Assembly: GCA_016783905.1 (NCBI GenBank)
Contig: JADHVQ010000011.1
Location: forward strand, 1-42,436
Length of the DNA stretch: 42,436 bases
Source of the DNA: Bacteroidales bacterium
GTDB lineage: Bacteria; Bacteroidota; Bacteroidia; Bacteroidales; FEN-979
Direction: 5' to 3'
Shown here: in pieces, positions 30,870-38,487 of the stretch
Numbering within the stretch: the stretch's first letter is position 1
Layout of the letters: each line of letters begins with the position of its first letter
Program-made: the position numbers and the translations under genes
Notes under the pieces: generated by a model
Database searches by the model: none
Told to the model about the DNA's origin: nothing
What the model saw: the letters and a program-made list of their open reading frames with translations, nothing else

Positions 30870-31967
30870 GTAAAACAAAAAGCATATATAAACGGCGTCG
30901 GGTGTATCTCTCCCCAGCAAACAATCGATAACCGGCTGTTTCTTGCAGAACCGGTTTCGGTAGAAAGTACGCGGCTGAAAGCCATTGACCCAAATTACAG
31001 GGAGTTTGTCCCTCCTGAGATGGTGCGTCGGATGGGACGGATCATTAAAATGGGAGTAGCCGCCGCCAGAAGTTGTCTGGCAGATGCAGGAAATTTCCCC
31101 TCCCCTTCAGGGGAGGGGTCAGGGGAGGGGCCCGAAGCTATTATCACCGGAACCGGGCTTGGTTGTATTGAGGACACTGAGAAGTTTCTCGGTAATATGA
31201 TCAAGAATAACGAAGAGTTTCTCACTCCTACGTCGTTCATCCAATCCACACATAATACTGTAAGTGCCCAGATTGCCTTGCTGATCAAGTGCCATGGTTA
31301 TAACTTCACCTATGTTCACCGGGGCTTCTCATTTGAAACCGCCATCCTCGACAGCCTGGTACAGATGGAAAATAACCGGGCAAAAAGCGTACTTCTGGGT
31401 GCCGCTGACGAACTGACCACAAACTCTTTCCAGATCCAGAACCGGATGGGATTCTGGCGCAGAAAACCCACTGATAATCTGAAACTTCTCGACCATCTGG
31501 AGAGGGGAACCATTGCAGGTGAAGGGGCTGCTTTTTTCCTGCTGGAGGGGAAGGAAAAGCCCAATTCTTACGCTGTTTTGAACGATGTCGAGATGCTCTT
31601 TCATCCTGTCACTACGGATGAGATCACACATAAGATTCACCTCTTCCTTGATAGAAACGGGCTGAAAGAGAGCGATATAGACCTCCTATTGCTTGGAAGG
31701 AACGGAGATATCAGGTTCGATCCGGTATATGACGACGTTATAGCAACCGCCTTCCCGGAAGTTGTTTCCTGCGGTTTCAAACAGCTCTGCGGAGAGTATA
31801 TGACCGCTTCCTCATTCGGTCTGTGGCTGGCTTCCAAAATCCTCAAAGAACAGCGAATTCCTGATACTCTGTTCCTACAGAAAAAGCCTGAAGCCCTGAA
31901 ACACATCCTGTTGTATAACCATTATCGGGGGATCAACCACTCCCTGATTCTCATGAGCCAGGCATAG
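30858..31967 (+). CDS. Ketosynthase-like chain-length factor, second copy
   Basis: A 369-residue paralogue of the CLF at 28425, with the same lost active site: TYVHRGFSFETA (Gly at the Cys position), LLLGRNGDI in place of the His motif, and LCGEYMTASS in place of the GH motif. The start is GTG 30858 (or GTG 30867), within a repeat tract. FPSPSGEGSGEG at about residue 78 comes from the GC-rich repeat at 31096-31130, at the same site as in the first copy. It is the presumed partner of the KS at 29640. Confidence 0.8.
   Translation: MSPVVKQKAYINGVGCISPQQTIDNRLFLAEPVSVESTRLKAIDPNYREFVPPEMVRRMGRIIKMGVAAARSCLADAGNFPSPSGEGSGEGPEAIITGTGLGCIEDTEKFLGNMIKNNEEFLTPTSFIQSTHNTVSAQIALLIKCHGYNFTYVHRGFSFETAILDSLVQMENNRAKSVLLGAADELTTNSFQIQNRMGFWRRKPTDNLKLLDHLERGTIAGEGAAFFLLEGKEKPNSYAVLNDVEMLFHPVTTDEITHKIHLFLDRNGLKESDIDLLLLGRNGDIRFDPVYDDVIATAFPEVVSCGFKQLCGEYMTASSFGLWLASKILKEQRIPDTLFLQKKPEALKHILLYNHYRGINHSLILMSQA
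31096..31130. repeat. GC-rich palindromic repeat in second CLF gene
   Basis: The arrangement is cccctcccc, ttca, ggggagggg, then tcaggggagggg. It sits at the codon position that corresponds to 28645-28680 in the first CLF, with a similar but not identical sequence. Confidence 0.9.
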
Positions 31968-32774
31968 ATGTTCACATTCCGCAAACTGACCATACTATTT
32001 TTCATCCTGCTCTTTGCTCTCAACGTGATCCATTTCCTGGGGTGCAAGCTGGAGTGGTTCAGTGGCCATCTTTGTTCTCAAACTTACGTATACATGGTTG
32101 TTCTCTTTGGCCTTTACATCGGCATCTCAATAACCATGGCATTTTTCATTAGCTCCAACTATCACCATAAAGCCATTTGCAAGGGGGTGACAACGGAAAA
32201 GCTATGCGCCCTTACATTTGACGACGGGCCGGATCCTGAAAACACACCGGCCATCCTAAGGATATTAAACCGGGAACGGATTCCCGCCACTTTTTTCGTG
32301 ATTGGTGCAAAGCTGAACGGTAATGAATCCATCCTCAGAGAAATGGATGCGGAAGGACACCTGGTAGGAAACCACTCCTGGAGTCACTCCATTTGGTTCG
32401 ATTTCCTCCCGGCTCGCCGGATAAGAAGGGAACTTACCAGAACGGCGAAAGCTGTTTCGGAAATCACCGGAAAATCCCCGCTCCTTTTCCGTCCTCCTTA
32501 TGGCGTCATCAACCCGATGCTTTCAAACGCTTTGAGAAGTCTGGCATACCATGTCATCGGATGGAATATCCGTTCCTATGATACGGTCCATCGTGACCCG
32601 GAAAAAACAGTAACCAAGATCCTAAGGAAGCTCTCACCCGGTTCAATTATTTTGCTTCACGATCATCTTGCGGATTCCCCAAAACTCCTGGAAAGAGTCA
32701 TTGACCAACTCAGACTCCACGGATACCAAATTGTCCCAATTACTCAACTCACTCACATTGAAGCCTATGCATAA
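31968..32774 (+). CDS. Polysaccharide deacetylase (NodB domain), membrane-anchored
   Basis: A 268-residue protein. Two N-terminal membrane helices (about residues 7-25 and 41-62) are followed by a NodB-type carbohydrate esterase family 4 domain with TFDDGPDPE (Asp85, Asp86), the metal-binding HSWSH (His136, His140) and RPPYG. It removes acetyl groups from N-acetylated sugars or related molecules outside the cytoplasm. It starts immediately after the CLF stop (TAG ATG), so it is coupled to the cluster. It may trim a sugar acceptor or the product; a polysaccharide substrate is not implied. Confidence 0.85.
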   Translation: MFTFRKLTILFFILLFALNVIHFLGCKLEWFSGHLCSQTYVYMVVLFGLYIGISITMAFFISSNYHHKAICKGVTTEKLCALTFDDGPDPENTPAILRILNRERIPATFFVIGAKLNGNESILREMDAEGHLVGNHSWSHSIWFDFLPARRIRRELTRTAKAVSEITGKSPLLFRPPYGVINPMLSNALRSLAYHVIGWNIRSYDTVHRDPEKTVTKILRKLSPGSIILLHDHLADSPKLLERVIDQLRLHGYQIVPITQLTHIEAYA

Positions 32775-33402
32775 ACTTATTCTTATTCTCATTCTGACAC
32801 TTTTCTCCATTGGGATTGCTAACGCGCAGCATAAACCGCTGGATGCTGCCACCATTCAACGGATCAAGGAAGGTGTATCCCTGGCTGCAAAAAAGACGGA
32901 GGCCATCTCAAGTGACTTCACCCAGGAGAAAGAGATGAGCATCCTGAATGATAAAATAATTACCAGCGGGAAGTTCTACTTTAAAAAGGAACGACTACTC
33001 CGGTGGGAATACACTCACCCATTCAGCTATGTCATTGCTATCCGGGGAGATGTAATTACCATCCGGGATGAAGGAGAGGTCAGATCAATTAACACGCAGA
33101 CTAACAAGGTGTTTGCAGAGGTAAACAGGATTATTATCGGGAGTGTTAGGGGAACTCTGCTGGATGATGACAATTTCAGGGCGGATTATATACAAAGCAA
33201 CGGTCACTATACCGTCAGTCTCTCTCCTATTTCTTCTGCCTTACAGGAGAGTTTGAGCAGGATCGTAATCTACTTTGACAAAACGGACTTTACCGTTGAT
33301 AAACTGGAGATGTATGAACCTGCCGGCGACTTTACCAGAATCACCTTCTCAAAGAAACAACTTAACCAGCCCCTCTCCGATGAGATATTTCATCTTCGCT
33401 AG
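32767..33402 (+). CDS. LolA-like outer membrane lipoprotein carrier
   Basis: A protein of about 211 residues with a signal peptide (ILILTLFSIGIANA, cleavage after residue 20) and the LolA fold: SDFTQEKEMSILNDKIITSG, FYFKKERLLRWEY and the C-terminal FTRITFSKKQLN-type strand. LolA shuttles lipids or lipoproteins through the periplasm. A LolA homologue is a constant part of aryl polyene and flexirubin clusters, where it is thought to carry the lipid-linked product to the outer membrane. ATG 32767 overlaps the previous stop by 8 nt; the upstream-extended frame is rejected because it would place the signal peptide internally. Confidence 0.85.
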   Translation: MHKLILILILTLFSIGIANAQHKPLDAATIQRIKEGVSLAAKKTEAISSDFTQEKEMSILNDKIITSGKFYFKKERLLRWEYTHPFSYVIAIRGDVITIRDEGEVRSINTQTNKVFAEVNRIIIGSVRGTLLDDDNFRADYIQSNGHYTVSLSPISSALQESLSRIVIYFDKTDFTVDKLEMYEPAGDFTRITFSKKQLNQPLSDEIFHLR

Positions 33403-34129
33403 CGTCGGTATTCTCCTCCTACTTACCGGATGCCAGCCCACAAAACCCCGGCATCTGACTCCGGCATCACACCACCTATCCACCGATACTCTTCTGCTAA
33501 CTGCCAACTGCCCACTGCCAACTGCCCACTGCCAACTGCCAACTTTCTTCTCCTCCTCCACCTTCGAAAAAACCCTCTTCAAAGCCTCCATGGATGTCAG
33601 AGAACATCATCTGACGGGATTGATGTTTATAAAAAAGATCCGGGATCCGGGATCCGGGATCCGGGATCTTTCCACCGGTACAGCATATTCTTCTGTTGAT
33701 GCTGGTGTGAAATACCGGATTGTTTTCAGCAATGAGTTTGGGATGACCTATTTTGACCTGGAGATCGGTTCTGATTCTTTGCATATCCACTATTGCTTTG
33801 AACCTTTGAATAAAAACGCACTGTGGAAGATACTGGAGACCGATTTCAGGTTGTTACTTACCACTGAAGAGGTATCGGGTCACATGAAATCCTATATCCA
33901 GGATGAAACCAATTACCTGGCATGTCGACAAAAACAGGGAAATATCGTACGATGGGATTTGTACACTTGTGAAGGGGACACACTGGTTGAAGTACGTGGT
34001 AAATCAAACCTGGCCGATCAGGCTCATATTGCCTTCAACGGATATCAGCAGGGATTCCCGTCGAGAATAATCATCTTTAATCCCTTTATCAAACTGAACC
34101 TTTCCTTATCTTTACTCTCCATTAATTGA
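33380..34129 (+). CDS. Lipoprotein of unknown function, repeat-bearing
   Basis: A protein of about 249 residues with a lipoprotein signal (FASVGILLLLTGCQ; lipobox LTGC). ATG 33380 lies within the end of the LolA gene. The mature part shows strands with YRIVFSNEFGMTYFDLEIG and a C-terminal FPSRIIIFNPF; I do not recognise the family. In aryl polyene clusters an unknown lipoprotein also accompanies the LolA gene, so a role in receiving the product at the outer membrane is possible. Two repeat tracts (33496-33545 and 33637-33669) encode TANCPLPTAHCQLPT and RDPGSGIRD; both look foreign to the fold. Confidence 0.65.
   Translation: MRYFIFASVGILLLLTGCQPTKPRHLTPASHHLSTDTLLLTANCPLPTAHCQLPTFFSSSTFEKTLFKASMDVREHHLTGLMFIKKIRDPGSGIRDLSTGTAYSSVDAGVKYRIVFSNEFGMTYFDLEIGSDSLHIHYCFEPLNKNALWKILETDFRLLLTTEEVSGHMKSYIQDETNYLACRQKQGNIVRWDLYTCEGDTLVEVRGKSNLADQAHIAFNGYQQGFPSRIIIFNPFIKLNLSLSLLSIN
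33496..33545. repeat. Heptameric repeat (aactgcc / cactgcc) in lipoprotein gene
   Basis: Seven tandem units of aactgcc or cactgcc encode LTANCPLPTAHCQLPT in frame. This is a clear period-7 tract, and a remnant of the same unit occurs at 14780. Confidence 0.9.
33637..33669. repeat. Heptameric repeat (gatccgg x4) in lipoprotein gene
   Basis: Four to five perfect gatccgg units lie in frame as IRDPGSGIRDL. The same unit is found in the GH92 gene (382-445). Confidence 0.95.
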
Positions 34130-34156
34130 TCTCCACGGATAGTCTTCGTTTTTACG

Positions 34157-34164
34157 TACCTTTG
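34157..34164 (+). promoter_or_regulatory. -7 box TACCTTTG upstream of the second dehydratase-like gene
   Basis: TACCTTTG matches TAnnTTTG, 27 nt before the ATG at 34192. It probably starts a separate transcript for dehydratase, thioesterase and crotonases. Confidence 0.55.
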
Positions 34165-34191
34165 TTTCCCTAACCGGTTGTATCTACTGAT

Positions 34192-34608
34192 ATGCTGAAG
34201 GGAACTTTTTTTCATATTCTGCAAATCACTGAAATCCAGGAGGAAGCCGAAGCAGATAATCTGCCTGGTATATTCCGTATTGCTATATCCCTGAATCCTG
34301 CCCACCCCATTTATCAAGGTCATTTTCCGGGTAATCCGGTTGTTCCCGGTGTCTGTCAACTCCGGATAATCACGGAGATCATCTCACAGATTACCCGCAA
34401 AGAGATCAGGTTGCTGGAGGCCGATAATATCAAGTTTCTTTCGATGATCAATCCTGAAGAGTATCCTGATCTTACTGTTGATTGCCAGATAAAAAGTCAG
34501 GAGGGGAACAGAATCCATGTTTCTGCGACTCTGACAAGAGGTGATAAAACCTTTTTAAAATGTAAATCCACTTTTAAAACCATCCCCCATGAAAACACTG
34601 TTGAATAA
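34192..34608 (+). CDS. FabZ-like hotdog protein (3-hydroxyacyl-ACP dehydratase family)
   Basis: A 138-residue hotdog protein with YQGHFPGNPVVPGV, the FabZ loop with the catalytic His. In FabZ the helix after PGV carries the catalytic Glu (IEAMAQ); here it reads CQLRIITEI, so the aligned residue is Arg and the Glu may be displaced or lost. It could dehydrate 3-hydroxyacyl-ACP alone, act as an isomerase, or form a heterodimer with the ApeP-like protein at 20675, as seen for ApeI/ApeP. It is followed after 14 nt by a thioesterase gene. Confidence 0.75.
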   Translation: MLKGTFFHILQITEIQEEAEADNLPGIFRIAISLNPAHPIYQGHFPGNPVVPGVCQLRIITEIISQITRKEIRLLEADNIKFLSMINPEEYPDLTVDCQIKSQEGNRIHVSATLTRGDKTFLKCKSTFKTIPHENTVE

Positions 34609-34622
34609 AAAAACCTTGGCCG

Positions 34623-35018
34623 GTGGAGACGACACGGATATATAAGACCCATAGCACGGTCAGAGGATACGAGCTGGATTCCTATGGTCACGTGAACAAT
34701 TCGGTCTACCTGAACTATTTTGAGCATGGACGCTGGGAGATGCTCCGGGATCTTGACCTGAACCATGTAATCCATTCCGACAATGTCCTTCTGGTGGTCG
34801 CCGATGTGCATATCAGGTATATGAGGGAAGCGAAGCTTTACGATGAGATCGAAATCCAAACACGCGTAGTTCGGGAAGAGCCCTACCTGGTTTTCAAACA
34901 AAAACTCATCAATAAAACTACCGGTCTTGCCCTTGCGAGAGGGGAAACAAAGACCATTTTCATTGATGAACACAAAAAACCTGTGGACATCCCGGCAGAA
35001 TTCAGAGCGATTTTTTAA
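34623..35018 (+). CDS. 4HBT-type acyl thioesterase (second)
   Basis: A 131-residue hotdog protein with LDSYGHVNNSVYLNYFEHGR, the 4HBT/YbgC active-site segment (Asp and GHVNN). The start is GTG 34623. It is distinct from the thioesterase at 24661. It probably hydrolyses acyl-CoA or acyl-ACP thioesters, and together with the crotonases that follow it hints at CoA-linked as well as ACP-linked intermediates. Confidence 0.85.
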   Translation: METTRIYKTHSTVRGYELDSYGHVNNSVYLNYFEHGRWEMLRDLDLNHVIHSDNVLLVVADVHIRYMREAKLYDEIEIQTRVVREEPYLVFKQKLINKTTGLALARGETKTIFIDEHKKPVDIPAEFRAIF

Positions 35019-35019
35019 A

Positions 35020-35787
35020 ATGCAACGAATTATTGAACGTAACGACTTGATTAAGTGGGAGATCAAAGATGGCATTGGGATCCTGACCATCAGCAATCCG
35101 CCTGAGAACTACCTGTATGAACCCGAATTCGTTCCATTGGATACCTTGCAATCCTGGACAGCAGATCCCACCCTCAAAGGGATCCTGATCCATGGGAAAG
35201 GGAAGCATTTCTCAGCCGGGGGCGACTTAAAACGGCTTTTTGAGCTGGTTTCGGAGAATCAAAACCTCGAAGCAAAGATGGCTGCCGGAGCTGTTGTACT
35301 CGATCATCTGAACAGCACAGACCTGCCCCTGGTGGCTGCCATTCATGGCGTATGTTTTGGAGGTGGACTCGAAATTGCCCTCTCCTGTCATATCCGTGTG
35401 GCAGCTGAGAATTCTCTGTTTGCCACTCCTGAAACCGGCCATGGATTGCTTCCGGGAATGGGTGGAACGGTGTGGTTACCAGCAACGGTTGGGAAAGCCC
35501 ACGCACTGCAAATGATCCTTTCAGGGGATATGATCAGTACCGAAGAGGCCAGTATGATAGGATTGATCGATTTCATTGTGCCTCGTAAGGAGGTATTTAC
35601 CTACAGCTTCAATCTTCTCAAGAGAATGACGAAAAATCTTCATTCTCAGGTAATTAAATCGGTCATCAAAGCACTCAGGAATACGGAAATGTTGCCTCCC
35701 GAGCAAGCGATCGCAGAAGAAACGCGGATCTTTTGTGAGTTAGCCAGGGAAGAATCTTTCCGGCGATTATCTGAATCAGACACATAA
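35020..35787 (+). CDS. Enoyl-CoA hydratase/isomerase family protein (first)
   Basis: A crotonase of about 255 residues with the oxyanion-hole motif GKHFSAGGDL and FGGGLEIALS, and both glutamates where hydratases have them (GGGLEIA and FATPETGHG). The GMGGT turn follows. It could add water to, or isomerise, an enoyl thioester, or run that step in reverse as a dehydratase. ATG 35020 is chosen because the frame upstream overlaps the thioesterase gene. Crotonases in polyketide clusters are often involved in beta-branching; whether this applies here is not known. Confidence 0.85.
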   Translation: MQRIIERNDLIKWEIKDGIGILTISNPPENYLYEPEFVPLDTLQSWTADPTLKGILIHGKGKHFSAGGDLKRLFELVSENQNLEAKMAAGAVVLDHLNSTDLPLVAAIHGVCFGGGLEIALSCHIRVAAENSLFATPETGHGLLPGMGGTVWLPATVGKAHALQMILSGDMISTEEASMIGLIDFIVPRKEVFTYSFNLLKRMTKNLHSQVIKSVIKALRNTEMLPPEQAIAEETRIFCELAREESFRRLSESDT

Positions 35788-35791
35788 GATA

Positions 35792-36487
35792 GTGAGCCGT
35801 TCATTTTATACCATCGAGTGGAACGTAATGGATCGTGTCGGGCATCTCGTCATGAACCAGCCTCCATCCAACAAGATGACGGTTGAATTTTTCAGTGAAA
35901 TGGAAGCGTTGAAAGAGGTCATTGTTGGTTCAAGCAAGCTGAAGGCGATCATCATTTCCGGAAGGGGACGGCATTTTTCCTCGGGAGCCGACCTGGATGA
36001 ATTGTTACTTGAGATCACCCACCACCAGGACGCTGAGCCCTTTCTAACATCCAACTACGCGGCGATTCATTACGTTGAAACGCTTCCTCTGCCTGTGATC
36101 AGTGCGATACGTGGTGTTTGCCTGGGCTCAGCCCTGGAACTGGCTCTCTTCAGTCACTTTCGGTTTTGCAGCGAAGAGGCGGTATTCGGTCTGCCGGAAA
36201 CCACTTTCAACCTGATTCCCGGCATGGGTGGCATCCAGCGTTTCGCCAGCCTGTCGGGGAAGGCACGTGCCCTTGAGCTCATCCTCACCGGCCGGACCTT
36301 TGATGCACAAACAGCGCTTGAACTGGGGATTGTGGACGCCATCTGGCCGAAAAAGGAATTGGTAGAGCGGGCAATTGCCTTTGCGCATCAACTGCCGGAA
36401 AGGTACAGCATGGCGTTGAGGAAGGTGTATGTTTCGAGATACGCGATGCGCGATACGGGAAACACGATACGCGATAGTGAGATTTGA
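35792..36487 (+). CDS. Enoyl-CoA hydratase/isomerase family protein (second)
   Basis: A 231-residue crotonase with GRHFSSGADL, LGSALELALFSH and FGLPETTFNLIPGMGG; the two glutamates are retained. The start is GTG 35792, 4 nt after the first crotonase. Two consecutive crotonases are typical of beta-branching cassettes, but no HMG-CoA synthase-like protein was found in this window. The C-terminal residues RYAMRDTGNTIRDSEI are encoded by a period-7 repeat (36438-36477), which has replaced or extended the usual C-terminal helix. Confidence 0.8.
   Translation: MSRSFYTIEWNVMDRVGHLVMNQPPSNKMTVEFFSEMEALKEVIVGSSKLKAIIISGRGRHFSSGADLDELLLEITHHQDAEPFLTSNYAAIHYVETLPLPVISAIRGVCLGSALELALFSHFRFCSEEAVFGLPETTFNLIPGMGGIQRFASLSGKARALELILTGRTFDAQTALELGIVDAIWPKKELVERAIAFAHQLPERYSMALRKVYVSRYAMRDTGNTIRDSEI
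36438..36477. repeat. Near-heptameric repeat (gatacgc units) at end of second crotonase gene
   Basis: Units gatacgc, gatgcgc, gatacgg and gatacgc encode the last residues before the stop. The AT-rich island begins immediately after it. Confidence 0.8.
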
Positions 36488-36689
36488 TATAGGTTCTAAG
36501 ATATAAGTTACCAACAAGCCGTAATAAGTCAACAAAATCAAGCTAAAATTTTTGCTTCAAAGAAACAGTAAAACAGAAATTGCCAACCCACATTCAGGCA
36601 CATTTCGGCTGCACAACTGCACGGAAAACGATTCGCAGTCAAAAGAGCCTGAAATTTTGCTAATCCACAAAATTGTTAATAATTTTATT

Positions 36690-36706
36690 TGGACTAATAT
36701 TGTCCA
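36690..36706. promoter_or_regulatory. Distal 17-bp operator of the HTH gene
   Basis: TGGACTAATATTGTCCA is a 17-bp imperfect palindrome (6 of 7 arm bases pair) with the same arms as the proximal site at 36729-36745. It covers the TTG (36700-36702) that would be the -33 element. Confidence 0.7.
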
Positions 36707-36730
36707 CAGCAAAAATATTTATTAATTTTG
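36700..36730 (+). promoter_or_regulatory. Promoter of the HTH gene: TTG-N20-TAATTTTG
   Basis: TTG at 36700-36702 and TAATTTTG at 36723-36730 are 20 bp apart, which fits the Bacteroidota consensus TTG-N19-21-TAnnTTTG. The -33 element lies in the distal operator and the end of the -7 box touches the proximal one. Confidence 0.65.
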
Positions 36731-36745
36731 GACAAAACTTGTCCA
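36729..36745. promoter_or_regulatory. Proximal 17-bp operator of the HTH gene
   Basis: TGGACAAAACTTGTCCA is a perfect 7-bp-arm palindrome with a 3-nt centre, one base before the ATG at 36747. It overlaps the -7 box and the expected transcription start, so binding should repress. Confidence 0.75.
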
Positions 36746-36746
36746 T

Positions 36747-37070
36747 ATGATAAAAGAAGAAATCATTATAACATTTGGAGAGCATCTAAGGACATTAAGA
36801 GAAAATGCCGGTTTGACTTTGCGACAAGTTGCAAACAGTATTTCAATTGACACTTCGCTCCTTGCTAAAATTGAACGAAATGAACGACAACCCACAAAAC
36901 AACTAATAAAACAAATTGCCACTTTTTTTAATGTTGATGAGAGAGATTTACTTGATGAGTTATTAAGTGACCAAATTGCCTATAAGATTTTAGGCGATGA
37001 TGCAAACTTAGAAATTTTGAAAATGGCAGAGAAAAAAGTGTCTTACTTAAAAACTATTCGCAATGTATAA
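36747..37070 (+). CDS. XRE-family HTH regulator, probable R-M controller protein
   Basis: A 107-residue protein with an XRE-type helix-turn-helix (LTLRQVANSISIDTSLLAKIE, cited in outline; approximately residues 22-43) and a short helical C-terminus. It overlaps the methyltransferase gene by 8 nt, so it is cotranscribed with it. Two 17-bp palindromes with arms TGGAC(A/T)A lie on its promoter, which indicates autoregulation. Small XRE proteins in front of restriction-modification genes are typically controller (C) proteins that time endonuclease expression. AT-rich codon use unlike the cluster genes marks it as part of the acquired island. Confidence 0.8.
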   Translation: MIKEEIIITFGEHLRTLRENAGLTLRQVANSISIDTSLLAKIERNERQPTKQLIKQIATFFNVDERDLLDELLSDQIAYKILGDDANLEILKMAEKKVSYLKTIRNV

Positions 37071-38487
37071 AACTATCGAAATATTTAAATCGGAAAGGGA
37101 AAAACTATTTGACCGATTTACGGATAGATTAGAAACGGCATACAACCTAAATAGAAAGGTTGTAAGTTTCCAAGCAAACAAAGAAGAACCGATATACCGT
37201 TGGTTTAAGTATAAAGAAGGTTTTTCCTCAGCTTTGGTAAAATACTTTCTTTCGGAATATGCCTCGGAAGTTGGAACAGTTTTAGACCCATTTGCAGGTG
37301 TAGGGACCACACTTTTTGCAGGACAAGAATTAGGTTGGGAATCTTATGGGATTGAACTTCTGCCTGTGGGTGCATTCGTAATGCAGACCCGACAAGCACT
37401 TACAGAAATTGATGTTGACCAACTAAGAGAAAATGTTAAGAAAATGTGGAGTGAAATTCCAAAAATGGAAGATTGCAATAATTATTTAAATCACATCTCA
37501 ATTACTAAGGATGCTTTCCCCGATGAAACGGAGGAATATTTAAACAAATATTTGTCCTACTGTTCTAAATTACAACATAAACACATTCAAACCATTTTTA
37601 GATTTGCTGCATTTACTGTGTTAGAAGAAATCAGCTATACCCGTAAGGACGGTCAATATCTGCGGTGGGATTATCGATCAAAAAGAGACTTGTCTGGGAA
37701 ACCATTTAATAAAGGGAAGATATTGACTTTTAAAGATGCTGTTAAAGCTAAACTGAATCAAATCATCCAAGACCTTACTTCCAATCAATCTGCTTCCTTG
37801 TTTGAGCAGTTTGAAAAACCAATAACAACTAAAAAATCGGTCAATATTATTGAAGGTTCTTGCCTTGAACACTTGCCCAAACTAGAAAATAACTTCTTTG
37901 ATTTTATTATCACCTCTCCACCTTATTGTAATCGGTACGATTATACAAGAACTTACGCTTTGGAATTGATTTACTTGGGATATGACAGCGATCAGGTGAG
38001 AAACTTGCGTCAATCAATGTTATCATGCACAGTAGAGAACAAAGAAAAAATAGAGTATCTCGAACAGTTTTATGGTTCTATAAATCAAATACCAATATTT
38101 GAAAATGTTATTAAGACTTACAATAATTCAAATGCAATGATGGAAGTAAATTCCATTTTAGATGGATTAAACAGGCTTGGGAAACTTAATAACAATAACA
38201 TTGCGAGAATGGTGAAAAATTATTTTCTCGAACTCTGTTTCGTGATTTATGAAATGGCAAGAGTTACGAAAAGTAGTGGATATTGCGTAATGGTTAATGA
38301 CAATGTTCGTTATGGTGGAGAAGAAATTCCTGTAGATTTAATATTATCAGAGTTTGCAGAAAATTTCGGATTCAACATCAATAAAATTTTTGTATTACCC
38401 AAAGGTAAAGGTAATAGCAGTCAGCAAATGGGCAACTATGGACGAACAGAAGTCCGCAAATGTGTATACTTATGGCAAAAAAGATAA
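37063..38487 (+). CDS. Type II DNA methyltransferase (probably N4-cytosine)
   Basis: A 474-residue methyltransferase with SAM-binding motif I DPFAGVGTT (about residues 75-83) and catalytic motif IV SPPY (residues 285-288). SPPY is usual in N4-cytosine enzymes, and the order motif I, long middle segment, motif IV fits the alpha-type circular arrangement. The middle ~200 residues probably hold the target recognition part. The endonuclease-like gene that follows resembles the AvaI/BsoBI type (sites CYCGRG), which suggests that target, but the specificity is an inference. Codon use is AT-rich. Confidence 0.85.
   Translation: MYKTIEIFKSEREKLFDRFTDRLETAYNLNRKVVSFQANKEEPIYRWFKYKEGFSSALVKYFLSEYASEVGTVLDPFAGVGTTLFAGQELGWESYGIELLPVGAFVMQTRQALTEIDVDQLRENVKKMWSEIPKMEDCNNYLNHISITKDAFPDETEEYLNKYLSYCSKLQHKHIQTIFRFAAFTVLEEISYTRKDGQYLRWDYRSKRDLSGKPFNKGKILTFKDAVKAKLNQIIQDLTSNQSASLFEQFEKPITTKKSVNIIEGSCLEHLPKLENNFFDFIITSPPYCNRYDYTRTYALELIYLGYDSDQVRNLRQSMLSCTVENKEKIEYLEQFYGSINQIPIFENVIKTYNNSNAMMEVNSILDGLNRLGKLNNNNIARMVKNYFLELCFVIYEMARVTKSSGYCVMVNDNVRYGGEEIPVDLILSEFAENFGFNINKIFVLPKGKGNSSQQMGNYGRTEVRKCVYLWQKR

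Noticed and set aside
33496-33669. Tandem repeats as a possible CRISPR array
   Set aside because: Units are 7 bp without spacers of regular length, they are translated in frame, and no cas genes are present.
36653-36674. Inverted repeat aattttg/caaaatt in front of the HTH gene
   Set aside because: It is A/T-only apart from one base and lies upstream of the promoter, with no match to the TGGAC operators; in AT-rich DNA such arms are expected by chance.
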